DNA from: Rubrivivax sp. A210 | Lineage (GTDB): Bacteria; Pseudomonadota; Gammaproteobacteria; Burkholderiales; Burkholderiaceae_C | Direction of reading: 5' to 3' | DNA: 64,000 nt | Assembly: GCF_904426505.1 (NCBI RefSeq) | Contig: NZ_CAJGBN010000072.1 | Location: 62,001-126,000, forward strand | Shown here: positions 44,090 to 53,557 of the stretch, in pieces | Layout: each line of letters begins with the position of its first letter | How positions within the stretch are numbered: the first letter of the stretch is position 1 | The notes under the pieces: model-generated | Told to the model about the DNA's origin: nothing | The model's database searches: none | Seen by the model: only the letters and a program-made list of their open reading frames with translations | Translations under genes and position numbers: made by a program

Positions 44090-45196
44090 ATGTACGAATC
44101 CTTCTACGGGCTGACCGCCAAGCCCTTCCAGCTCAACCCGGACCCGGCGTTCTACTTCGCCAGCAAGCAGCATCGCCGCGCCAAGGCCTATCTCGAATAC
44201 GGCGTTTCGCGCAACGAGGGCTTCATCGTCATCACCGGCGAGATCGGCGCCGGCAAGACCATGGTGCTGCGCTCGCTGATCGAGGGCCTGAACGGCAGCA
44301 ACGTCATCACCGGCCACCTGGTGACCACGCAACTCGGCGCCGAGGACACGCTGCGCATGGTGGGCGCCGCCTTCGGCTTTCGCGTCAAGGACGTGCCCAA
44401 GTCGGAGCTGCTGATCACGCTCGAGGCCTTCCTCATCAGCCAGACCAGCAAGGGCAAGCGCTGCCTGCTCATCGTCGACGAAGCGCAGAACCTGACACCG
44501 CGAGCGGTGGAAGAGCTGCGCATGCTCAGCAACTTCCAGTTCGGCAACCAGGCCCTGCTGCAGAGCTTCCTGGTCGGCCAGCCGGAGTTCCGCGAGATCC
44601 TCCAGCGCCCCGAGATGGAGCAGTTCCGCCAGCGCGTGGCGGCCACCTGCCACATCGGGCCGCTCGACCTGGACGAGACGCGCGGCTACATGGAGCACCG
44701 CCTCAAGTGCGCCGGCGCCCAGGGCAAGCCGGCCTTCGAGGCCGGCGTGTTCGAGGTCATCTTCAAGGCCAGCGGCGGCATCCCGCGCCGCATCAATGCC
44801 GTCTGCGACCGCCTGCTGCTGGCCGGGTTCCTGGCCGGCCGGGTGCTGCTCACGGTGGCCGATGCCAACGAGGTGGTGCGCGAGTTCCAGGCCGAGAACG
44901 AGGTGCCTTCACGACCGGCGCCGCTGCAGCCGGCCATGGTGGGCGGCGAGCCCATGATGCCCGGCGGCATGGCCGGCGCCGTGCTCGATGTCGACCTCGG
45001 CAAGCTCAAGCTCGACGCCGAAACAGCCGATGGCATCAGCAAGCAGATCACCAGCCTCACTGCCGACCAGCGCACCGACCAGCTGCAGCGGCTCGAGCGC
45101 AGCCTGATGCGCCTGGAGCGCATCAATGTGCAGACGCTGTCGATGCTGCAGAAGCTGGTGAGCGCGGTGCGAAAGAACGAAGACAAGCCCAAATGA
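44090..45196 (+). CDS. XrtA/PEP-CTERM system-associated ATPase (ExeA-like)
   Basis: The 368 aa AAA+ ATPase begins MYESFYGLTAKPFQLNPDPA, the classic start of the ExeA/GspA-like family, with Walker A GEIGAGKT (Lys56) and Walker B CLLIVDEAQNL, then SNFQFGNQALLQSFLVGQPE and RFRQRVAATCH-like blocks. It matches the exosortase-linked TIGR03015 family. The C-terminal region after about 265 is low in conservation and ends in a coiled-coil stretch (about 305-360). It lies 86 bp after the outer-membrane protein gene and overlaps wecB by 4 nt (ATGA). The function is unknown; such ATPases are thought to energise assembly at the envelope. Confidence 0.9.
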   Translation: MYESFYGLTAKPFQLNPDPAFYFASKQHRRAKAYLEYGVSRNEGFIVITGEIGAGKTMVLRSLIEGLNGSNVITGHLVTTQLGAEDTLRMVGAAFGFRVKDVPKSELLITLEAFLISQTSKGKRCLLIVDEAQNLTPRAVEELRMLSNFQFGNQALLQSFLVGQPEFREILQRPEMEQFRQRVAATCHIGPLDLDETRGYMEHRLKCAGAQGKPAFEAGVFEVIFKASGGIPRRINAVCDRLLLAGFLAGRVLLTVADANEVVREFQAENEVPSRPAPLQPAMVGGEPMMPGGMAGAVLDVDLGKLKLDAETADGISKQITSLTADQRTDQLQRLERSLMRLERINVQTLSMLQKLVSAVRKNEDKPK

Positions 45197-46338
45197 CGAC
45201 CCGCGAGTTGAGTGCCGGCCCGGTGATGTGCGTCGTGGGCGCGCGACCTAATTTCATGAAGATGGCGCCCATCCTGCGCGCGCTGGCGGCCCACCGGCCG
45301 CCGCTGCCGGCGCTGCTGCTGCACACCGGGCAGCACTACGACGCCGCCATGAGCGACCAGCTCTTTGCCGACCTGCGCCTGCCGCGGCCCGACATCAATC
45401 TCGAGGTCGGCTCGGCCAGCCATGCAGTGCAGACGGCCGAGGTGATGAAGCGCTTCGAGCCGGCGCTGGACGAGCACAAGCCCGGCTGCGTGCTGGTGGT
45501 GGGCGATGTCAATTCGACCTTGGCCTGTACGCTGGTGGCGGTGAAGAAGAACGTGCCGGTGGTACACGTCGAGGCCGGCCTGCGCAGCTACGACCGCAAG
45601 ATGCCGGAGGAAATCAACCGCGTGCTCACCGACCAGGTGGCCGATCGCCTCTACACCACCGAGCGCAGCGCCACCGACAACCTGGTGCGCGAAGGCATTG
45701 CCGAGTCGCGCGTGTGCTTCGCCGGCAATGTGATGATCGATTCGCTGCTGTCCAACCGCGCCCAGGCGCGGCCGGTGGCCGACACCCTGCGCGATGGCGG
45801 CCATGACCCGGCGCTGCTGCAGCAAGGCTGGGGCGTGGTCACGCTGCACCGGCCGTCCAATGTCGACGACGCCCAGACCCTGGGCCGTCTGCTCGGCGTG
45901 CTGGGCGAGGTGGCGCGGCGCCTGCCCCTGGTCTTTGCGCTGCATCCGCGCACGCGCGCCAACATCGAGCGCTTCGGCCTCGGCGCGCTGATAGACCCGC
46001 AGCGCATGCTGCTTCTGCCGCCCCAGGGCTATCTCGAAATGCTGGGCCTGATGGCCGGCGCCACCATGGTGCTCACCGATTCCGGCGGCCTGCAGGAAGA
46101 GACAACCGCCCTCGGTGTGCCTTGCCTCACGCTGCGCGACAACACCGAGCGCCCGATCACGGTCGAGCAGGGTACAAACACCATGGTCGGCCGCGATGTG
46201 CAGGCGATCCGCGAGGCGGCCGCCGAGATCCTGGCCGGCCGCGGCAAGCGCGGGCGGGTGCCCGAGCTGTGGGACGGCCATGCCGCCGAACGCATTGCCG
46301 CCGATCTCTACCAATGGCTGCGCGCTGGCGCTCCCTGA
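45193..46338 (+). CDS. wecB: UDP-N-acetylglucosamine 2-epimerase (non-hydrolysing)
   Basis: The 381 aa enzyme interconverts UDP-GlcNAc and UDP-ManNAc, a precursor for the exopolysaccharide. Motifs include VVGARPNFMKMAPILRAL at the N-terminus, LLLHTGQHYDAAMSDQLF, VVHVEAGLRSYDRKMPEEIN, VVTLHRPSNVD, and the C-terminal LTDSGGLQEETTALGVPCLT and RDNTERPITVEQGTN. These are the standard WecB signatures. Its ATG overlaps the ATPase stop (ATGA). With the dehydrogenase at 51100, UDP-ManNAcA is one possible product, but other hexuronic acids are also open. Confidence 0.93.
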   Translation: MTTRELSAGPVMCVVGARPNFMKMAPILRALAAHRPPLPALLLHTGQHYDAAMSDQLFADLRLPRPDINLEVGSASHAVQTAEVMKRFEPALDEHKPGCVLVVGDVNSTLACTLVAVKKNVPVVHVEAGLRSYDRKMPEEINRVLTDQVADRLYTTERSATDNLVREGIAESRVCFAGNVMIDSLLSNRAQARPVADTLRDGGHDPALLQQGWGVVTLHRPSNVDDAQTLGRLLGVLGEVARRLPLVFALHPRTRANIERFGLGALIDPQRMLLLPPQGYLEMLGLMAGATMVLTDSGGLQEETTALGVPCLTLRDNTERPITVEQGTNTMVGRDVQAIREAAAEILAGRGKRGRVPELWDGHAAERIAADLYQWLRAGAP

Positions 46339-46359
46339 ACCTGGATTCCTGCCCTACCG

Positions 46360-47220
46360 ATGCTCGCTCCCGCGATCACCAATGCACTCACCATCGACGT
46401 GGAGGATTATTTCCAGGTCTCGGCCTTCGCGCCCTATATCCGGCGCGACGAATGGGAGACGCGCGAATGCCGCGTCGAACGCAACGTCAACCGCATCCTC
46501 GACCTGCTGGCCGAGCGCCAGACCCAGGCCACCTTCTTCACGCTGGGCTGGGTGGCCGAGCGCTACCCGCAGATCGTGCGCCGCATCGTCGCCGAGGGCC
46601 ATGAGCTGGCCAGCCACGGCTACGGCCACGAGCGCGCCAGCGATCTCAGCCCCGAGGCCTTCACCGCCGACGTGACGCGCGCCAAGAAGCTGCTCGAAGA
46701 CCTGGGCGGCACGGCGGTCCAGGGCTATCGCGCGCCCAGCTTCTCCATCGGCTCGTCCAACCTCTGGGCCTTCGATGTGCTGGCGCGCACCGGCCACGGC
46801 TACAGCTCCAGCATCTACCCGATACGCCACGACCACTACGGCATGCCCGACTCGCCCCGCTTCGCCTACCGCCTGGCCAATGGCCTGCTCGAGATTCCCG
46901 TCACCACGCTGCGGCTGGCGAGCCGCAACCTGCCCTCCAGCGGTGGCGGCTATTTCAGGCTGCTGCCCTATGCACTGTCGCGCTGGATGCTGCGGCGGGT
47001 GAACCGCGAAGACCGCGAGGCGGCCGTCTTCTACTTCCACCCCTGGGAAATCGACCCCGGCCAGCCGCGCGTGGCCGGCATCAACGCCAAGACGCGCTTT
47101 CGCCACTACGTCAACATCGATCGCACGGAGGCCCGCCTGCAGCATCTGCTGGCCGACTTCCGATGGGGACGCATGGATCAGATCTTCCTGCCCCGCCTGC
47201 GCAACGGCGCTGGGGGCTGA
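46360..47220 (+). CDS. XrtA system polysaccharide deacetylase
   Basis: The 286 aa product has the NodB fold: the metal-binding Asp pair in LTIDVEDYFQVSAF, HELASHGYGHERASDL with the His pair, and YRAPSFSIG. These fit the exosortase-associated deacetylase family (TIGR03006). A C-terminal extension (from about 220, YFHPWEIDPGQPR) is typical of that family. It would remove N- or O-acetyl groups from the polymer or a lipid-linked intermediate. It has no signal peptide. A second, different deacetylase lies at 56876. Confidence 0.9.
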   Translation: MLAPAITNALTIDVEDYFQVSAFAPYIRRDEWETRECRVERNVNRILDLLAERQTQATFFTLGWVAERYPQIVRRIVAEGHELASHGYGHERASDLSPEAFTADVTRAKKLLEDLGGTAVQGYRAPSFSIGSSNLWAFDVLARTGHGYSSSIYPIRHDHYGMPDSPRFAYRLANGLLEIPVTTLRLASRNLPSSGGGYFRLLPYALSRWMLRRVNREDREAAVFYFHPWEIDPGQPRVAGINAKTRFRHYVNIDRTEARLQHLLADFRWGRMDQIFLPRLRNGAGG

Positions 47221-47225
47221 ACGCC

Positions 47226-48278
47226 GTGCCCACCGTCTCGCGTCTGAATACCCAGGACGCCCGCGAGCTGGCCTCGTGGGATGCCTACGTGATGGCCTGT
47301 CCCCAGGCCACCTTTTTCCACCGCGCCGGCTGGCAGCGCATCCTGCGCGAGGTCTACGGCCACGAGCCCTACTTCCTGCTCGCGCGCACGGGTGAGGGCT
47401 CGGCGAGCCGCATCACCGGCGTGCTGCCGCTGGCCCATGTGAAGAGCTGGCTGTTCGGCAGCTCGCTCACCAGCCTGCCCTTTGCCGCCTATGGCGGCGT
47501 GGCCGCCGACGACGAGGCCAGTGCCGCCGCGCTGGAGGCCGAGGCCGACCGCCTGGCGCGCCAGCTCGATGTGCCCCACCTGGAGCTGCGGCATCTTGAT
47601 CGCCAGCACCACCCCGACTGGCCGCAGCAGGATCTCTACGTCACCTTCCGCAAGGCCATCCTGCCCGAGGAAGAGGCCAATATGCTGGCCATTCCGCGCA
47701 AGCAGCGCGCGATGGTGCGCAAGGGCATCAAGAACGGGCTCGTCGCCGAGATCGACCCCACGGTTGATCGTTTCTTCGCCCTTTTCGCCAGCAACGTACA
47801 CCGCCATGGCACGCCGGCCATGCCCAAGCGCTACTTCGAGGAACTGGTGCGCGAGTTCGGCGCCGACTGCGAGGTGCTCACCGTCAGCGGCCCCGACGGC
47901 CGGCCGCTGTCGTCGGTGTTCAGCTTCTACTTCCGCGACGAGGTGCTGCCCTACTACGCCGGTGATGACGAGGCGGCGCGCGACCTGGCGGCCAACGATT
48001 TCAAGTACTGGGAGCTGATGCGGCGCGCCTGCGCCCGCGGCCTCAAGGTCTTCGACTACGGCCGCAGCAAGCAGGGCACCGGGCCTTACGCCTTCAAGAA
48101 GAACTGGGGCTTCGAGCCGCAGCCGCTGCACTACGAGTACCGCCTTTACAAGCGCGACACCGTGCCCCAGAACAACCCGTCCAACGCCAAGTACCGGATG
48201 CTCATCGCCACCTGGAAGAAGCTGCCGCTGGGCGTCGTCAACTGGCTGGGCCCTTACATCGTGCGAAGCCTGGGGTAG
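47226..48278 (+). CDS. FemAB family XrtA/PEP-CTERM-associated protein
   Basis: The 350 aa product is a GNAT/FemAB-type aminoacyl or acyl transferase. The GTG at 47226 is chosen because GGGGGC precedes it and the product starts with PTVSRLNTQDARELASWDAY as in family members. Conserved blocks are FFHRAGWQRILREVYGHEPY, AAYGGVAADDE, LAIPRKQRAMVRKGIKNGL, and KVFDYGRSKQGTGPYAFKKN near the end. The match is to the exosortase-associated TIGR03019 family as recalled. It may attach an amino acid or acyl group to the polymer. The substrate is unknown. It overlaps the sequence of neither neighbour. Confidence 0.88.
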   Translation: MPTVSRLNTQDARELASWDAYVMACPQATFFHRAGWQRILREVYGHEPYFLLARTGEGSASRITGVLPLAHVKSWLFGSSLTSLPFAAYGGVAADDEASAAALEAEADRLARQLDVPHLELRHLDRQHHPDWPQQDLYVTFRKAILPEEEANMLAIPRKQRAMVRKGIKNGLVAEIDPTVDRFFALFASNVHRHGTPAMPKRYFEELVREFGADCEVLTVSGPDGRPLSSVFSFYFRDEVLPYYAGDDEAARDLAANDFKYWELMRRACARGLKVFDYGRSKQGTGPYAFKKNWGFEPQPLHYEYRLYKRDTVPQNNPSNAKYRMLIATWKKLPLGVVNWLGPYIVRSLG

Positions 48279-48285
48279 GGCCGAA

Positions 48286-49500
48286 ATGGCCGATCTGCTC
48301 TACCTGGTACACCGCCTGCCCTATCCGCCCAACAAGGGCGACAAGGTGCGCAGCTTCCATCTGCTGCAGCACCTGCTGGCCCGTCACCGTGTCCACCTGG
48401 GCACCTTCGTCGACGACCCGGCCGACGAGGCCCACCTGCCGCATCTGCAAGGCCTGTGCGCCAGCCTGCACGCCGAGCGCCTGCACCCGCTGCGAGCGCG
48501 CCTGGCCAGCCTGGCGGGCCTGGCCCGTGGCGACGCGCTGACGCTGCACTACTACCGCAGCGCCGCGCTGGCGCGCTGGGTCGACGAGACGGTGGCGCGC
48601 GAGCCCATCGCCGCCACGGTGGTGTTCTCGTCGTCGATGGCGCAGTACGCGCAGCGCCATCCGCAGATCCCCATGCTGGTCGACTTCGTCGATGTCGATT
48701 CGGCCAAGTGGACCGACTACGCGCCCAATCACCGCTGGCCGATGTCGTGGCTCTACCGCCGAGAGGGCCGTCGCCTGCTCGAATGCGAAAGCGAAGTGGC
48801 GCGCCAGGCACAGGCCTCGTACTTCGCCACCGAGAAGGAGGTCGATCTCTTTCGTCGCCTCGCCCCCGCCGCGGGCCGCGGCGTACAGGCCATGAACAAC
48901 GGCGTCGACGCGCGCTACTTCTCGCCCGCGCCCGAGCGCGCCTCGCCCTTCGAGAAGGACGAGGCGCCGCTGGTCTTCACCGGCGCGATGGATTACTGGC
49001 CCAATGTCGACGCCGTGAACTGGTTCGCGCAGGACGTGCTGCCACGGCTGCGCCAGGCGCGGCCGGGCCTGCGCCTGCACATCGTCGGCCGCAGCCCGGC
49101 GCCGGCCGTGCGCGCGCTGGCCGGGCCGGGCGTCGTCGTCACCGGCACCGTGCCCGATGTGCGGCCCTACCTGCAGCATGCGGCGGTGGTGGTGGCGCCG
49201 CTGCGGCTGGCGCGCGGCATCCAGAACAAGATCCTCGAGGCGATGGCGATGGCGCGCCCGGTGGTGGCCGCCACCGCCTGCGTGCAGGCGCTGCAGGCCG
49301 AGGAGGGCGCCGAGGTGCTGGCCGCCGAAGCGGCCGACGACTACGTGCGCATCCTCGAACAACTGCTGGCCGCGCCCGAGCGCGCTGCCGCCATCGGTGC
49401 GGCCGGCCGCCGGCGCGTGCTGCAAACCTATGACTGGAGCACCCACATGGCGGTGGTCGAACGCCAGCTTGCTGCCCTGGGCGCGGCGGTGGCGGCATGA
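48286..49500 (+). CDS. PEP-CTERM/XrtA system glycosyltransferase (TIGR03087-like)
   Basis: The 404 aa GT-B glycosyltransferase starts MADLLYLVHRLPYPPNKGDK, with VRSFHLLQHLLARH and, in the C-terminal half, PLVFTGAMDYWPNVDAVNWF and RPYLQHAAVVVAPLRLARG, all typical of the exosortase-linked family TIGR03087. The E-x7-E region reads NKILEAMAMARPVVAA. The gene lies 7 bp after the FemAB gene and overlaps xrtA by 4 nt (ATGA). It would add one sugar to the lipid-linked repeat. Donor and linkage are unknown. Confidence 0.9.
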   Translation: MADLLYLVHRLPYPPNKGDKVRSFHLLQHLLARHRVHLGTFVDDPADEAHLPHLQGLCASLHAERLHPLRARLASLAGLARGDALTLHYYRSAALARWVDETVAREPIAATVVFSSSMAQYAQRHPQIPMLVDFVDVDSAKWTDYAPNHRWPMSWLYRREGRRLLECESEVARQAQASYFATEKEVDLFRRLAPAAGRGVQAMNNGVDARYFSPAPERASPFEKDEAPLVFTGAMDYWPNVDAVNWFAQDVLPRLRQARPGLRLHIVGRSPAPAVRALAGPGVVVTGTVPDVRPYLQHAAVVVAPLRLARGIQNKILEAMAMARPVVAATACVQALQAEEGAEVLAAEAADDYVRILEQLLAAPERAAAIGAAGRRRVLQTYDWSTHMAVVERQLAALGAAVAA

Positions 49501-51053
49501 ACGCGGTCCTGCCTTCCTTCACGGCCCTGGGCTCGCCCTGGCGGCGCGCGCTGCCGGCGCTGGCCCTGCTGCTGCTGGCCCTGCTGGCCTTGTACCTGCC
49601 GACCCTGGCCGCGATGGAGGCCATCTGGGCGCGCTCGGGCACCTTTGCCCACGCCTACCTGGTGGCGCCGATCTCGCTGTGGCTGGTGTGGCGCCGCCGC
49701 CACCGCCTGGCGGCCATGGCGCCGCGCGCAGAGCCGGCCTGGCTGCTGGCGATGGCGCCGGTGGCGCTGGCCTGGCTGGTTGGCGACCTGGCCGGCGTCA
49801 ATGCCCTCACCCAGGCCGCCGCCACTGCCTTGCTGGTGCTGTCCGTGCCGCTGCTGCTGGGCCGGGCCGTGGCGCGCGAGATTGCCTTTCCGCTCGGCTT
49901 TCTCTTCTTCATGGTGCCCTTCGGCGAGTTCCTGATGCCGCGGCTGATGGAGTCCACCGCCGACTTCACCGTTGCCGCGATCAGCCTGTCGGGCATCCCG
50001 GTCTACCGCGAGGGCCTGCAGTTCATCATTCCTTCGGGCGCGTGGTCGGTGGTCGAGGCCTGCAGCGGCGTGCGCTACCTCATCGCCAGCTTCATGGTGG
50101 GCACGCTGTTCGCGTACCTCAACTACCGCTCGCTGCGCGCCCGCGCCGCCTTCTGGGCGGTGTCGCTGGCGGTGCCCATCGTCGCCAACTGGCTGCGCGC
50201 CTACATGATCGTGATGCTGGGCCATGTGTCCGGCAACACACTCGCGGTGGGGGTCGATCACCTGGTCTACGGCTGGGTCTTCTTCGGCATCGTCGTCGGG
50301 CTGATGTTCTACGTCGGTTCGCGCTGGGCCGAGCCCGACGAGGACCTGGATGCCCCAGCCACCGGGGCCGTGCCTGCCGCCACCGCCGGCGGCGCCAACG
50401 CCTGGTGGCTGGCGCTGGCCGCCCTCGTGCTGGCTGCCGCGCCCCAGGCCGCGGCCTGGCAGTTTGCCCACGTCGGCAATGAACCGGCGCCAGCGATTGC
50501 GCTGCCCGACCTGGCAGGCCAGGGCGCGAGCCAGGCCCCGCTGCCGTTGAAGCCGGTGTTCGAAGGCGCATCGGCAATCGTCAGCCGTGCCTATGCCGAC
50601 GGCGACAAGGCGGTCTTCGTCCACGTTGCCTATTACCGCCACCAGCGCTTCGGCCACAAGCTCGTCAGCTCGGACAACACCCTGGTCACGAGCGAAGACC
50701 GCGAGTGGAACCGCAGCGCCAGCGGCGCCACCACGGTGGCGGTGGGCGGGCGCCCGATCGCGTTGCGCACGGCCGAGGTGCTGCCTACCGCCGCTTCCGG
50801 CGCCGACCGCTCACACCGCCTTGAGGTGCGCCAGCTCTACTGGGTGGGCGGGCGTCTGACCACCAGCGATCACCTCGCGGTGGCGCATTCGGTGGCCAAC
50901 CGCCTGGCCGGCCGCGGCGACGATGCCGCCGCCATCAGCTTCTTCCTTTCCGGTGCCGCCGAAGACGACACTGCGGCCCGCCTCGACGCCTTCGTCGCGC
51001 GCCACCTGCCGGCCCTCGAGGCCAGCCTGGCCGCCACCCAGGCGCGGCGCTGA
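49497..51053 (+). CDS. xrtA: exosortase A fused to an EpsI domain
   Basis: The 518 aa product has eight or so membrane segments (about residues 15-305) forming the exosortase/archaeosortase transpeptidase, with catalytic Cys189 (SVVEACSGVRYLIASF), Arg234 (NWLRAYMIVML) and His255 (GVDHLVYGWVFFG). A linker and another membrane segment (about 302-320) lead to a periplasmic EpsI domain (about 325-500; VFVHVAYYRHQRFGHKL, then LYWVGGRLTTSDHLA). The fusion is typical of exosortase A. It cuts PEP-CTERM proteins such as the one at 32514. It overlaps the glycosyltransferase stop by 4 nt. Confidence 0.94.
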   Translation: MNAVLPSFTALGSPWRRALPALALLLLALLALYLPTLAAMEAIWARSGTFAHAYLVAPISLWLVWRRRHRLAAMAPRAEPAWLLAMAPVALAWLVGDLAGVNALTQAAATALLVLSVPLLLGRAVAREIAFPLGFLFFMVPFGEFLMPRLMESTADFTVAAISLSGIPVYREGLQFIIPSGAWSVVEACSGVRYLIASFMVGTLFAYLNYRSLRARAAFWAVSLAVPIVANWLRAYMIVMLGHVSGNTLAVGVDHLVYGWVFFGIVVGLMFYVGSRWAEPDEDLDAPATGAVPAATAGGANAWWLALAALVLAAAPQAAAWQFAHVGNEPAPAIALPDLAGQGASQAPLPLKPVFEGASAIVSRAYADGDKAVFVHVAYYRHQRFGHKLVSSDNTLVTSEDREWNRSASGATTVAVGGRPIALRTAEVLPTAASGADRSHRLEVRQLYWVGGRLTTSDHLAVAHSVANRLAGRGDDAAAISFFLSGAAEDDTAARLDAFVARHLPALEASLAATQARR

Positions 51054-51099
51054 GCGCGGACATCCCCAGCTTTCAACCTCCGCATCCAAGGACACCACC

Positions 51100-52380
<1,281 letters not shown>

Positions 52381-52394
52381 AGCCGCCCACTGCC

Positions 52395-53549
52395 GTGGGC
52401 GACACCCGCCCCCTGGTCCTGCACGTCGTCTACCGCTTCGCGGTGGGCGGCCTCGAGAACGGCGTCGTCAACCTCATCAACCGCATGGCGCCGGCGCGCT
52501 GGCGCCATGGCGTGCTGGCGCTGACCGAGGTCGACCCCGGCTTCGCGCGCCGCATCGTGCGCGACGACGTGAGCTTCACCTCGCTGCACAAGCCGCCGGG
52601 CCAGGGCCTGCGCGAGCTGCCGCGGCTGTGGCGCGCCTTCCGCGAACTGCGCCCGGCCGTGGTCCACACGCGCAATATCGCGGCGCTCGAGGCGCAGCTG
52701 CCGGCCTGGCTGGCCGGCGTGCCGGCGCGCGTACACGGCGAGCACGGTCGCGACATGGCCGACCTCCACCTCACCAACCGCAACCACCGCTGGACGCGGC
52801 GCGCCTACCGCCCCTTTGTGCAGCACTACGTGGCGCTGTCGCGCGACCTCGCTGAGCACCTGCAGCACCCGATAGGCGTGCCGAGCGCGCGCATCTCGCA
52901 GCTCTACAACGGCGTCGACACCGAGCGCTTCGCGCCGGCGCCGCAGCGCGGCGTGCCCGCCGGCTGCCCCTTCGTGGCGCCCGGCCTTTTCGTCTTCGGC
53001 ACCGTGGGCCGCATGCAGGCGGTGAAGGCGCAGACCCACCTGGCCCAGGCCTTTGTGCGGGCGCTGCAGCAGGCGCCCGGCCTGCGCGAGCGCCTGCGCC
53101 TGGTGCTGGCCGGCGAGGGCCCGCTGCGCGCCGAATGCGAGGCCATCCTGCGTGACGCCGGCGTGTCCGAACTGGCCTGGTTCGCCGGCGAACGCAGCGA
53201 CGTGCCGGATGTCATGCGGGGGCTGGATTGTTTCGTCCTCCCATCGCTGGGCGAAGGCATCTCGAATACCATTCTCGAAGCGATGGCCAGCGGCCTGCCC
53301 GTGCTGGCCACCAAAGTGGGCGGCAACGCCGACCTGGTGGCCGATGGCAGCACCGGCCGCATGGTTGCGGTGGGCGACGTGCAGGCCATGGCCGATGCGA
53401 TGCTTGCCGTGGCCGCAGACGTCGCGTTGGCCAGGGCCTGGGGCCTGGAAGGGCGGCAGCAGGTGCAGGCCCGTTTCAGCCTGACGGCCATGGTGAACGC
53501 GTACGAAGGCATCTACAGCCGCCTTCTGGGGCGCACGAACAAGGATTGA
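52395..53549 (+). CDS. PEP-CTERM/XrtA system glycosyltransferase (TIGR03088-like)
   Basis: The GTG at 52395 gives a product of 384 aa starting GDTRPLVLHVVYRFAVGGLE, the usual start of this family. The GT4 domain has VRGDYGLF-like GTVGRMQAVKAQTHLAQAFV and the E-x7-E block SLGEGISNTILEAMASGLPV, followed by ATKVGGNADLVADG. Matching family is TIGR03088, linked to exosortase A. It follows the dehydrogenase by 14 bp and precedes the amidotransferase by 8 bp. Acceptor and donor are unknown. Confidence 0.88.
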   Translation: MGDTRPLVLHVVYRFAVGGLENGVVNLINRMAPARWRHGVLALTEVDPGFARRIVRDDVSFTSLHKPPGQGLRELPRLWRAFRELRPAVVHTRNIAALEAQLPAWLAGVPARVHGEHGRDMADLHLTNRNHRWTRRAYRPFVQHYVALSRDLAEHLQHPIGVPSARISQLYNGVDTERFAPAPQRGVPAGCPFVAPGLFVFGTVGRMQAVKAQTHLAQAFVRALQQAPGLRERLRLVLAGEGPLRAECEAILRDAGVSELAWFAGERSDVPDVMRGLDCFVLPSLGEGISNTILEAMASGLPVLATKVGGNADLVADGSTGRMVAVGDVQAMADAMLAVAADVALARAWGLEGRQQVQARFSLTAMVNAYEGIYSRLLGRTNKD

Positions 53550-53557
53550 CAAAACCC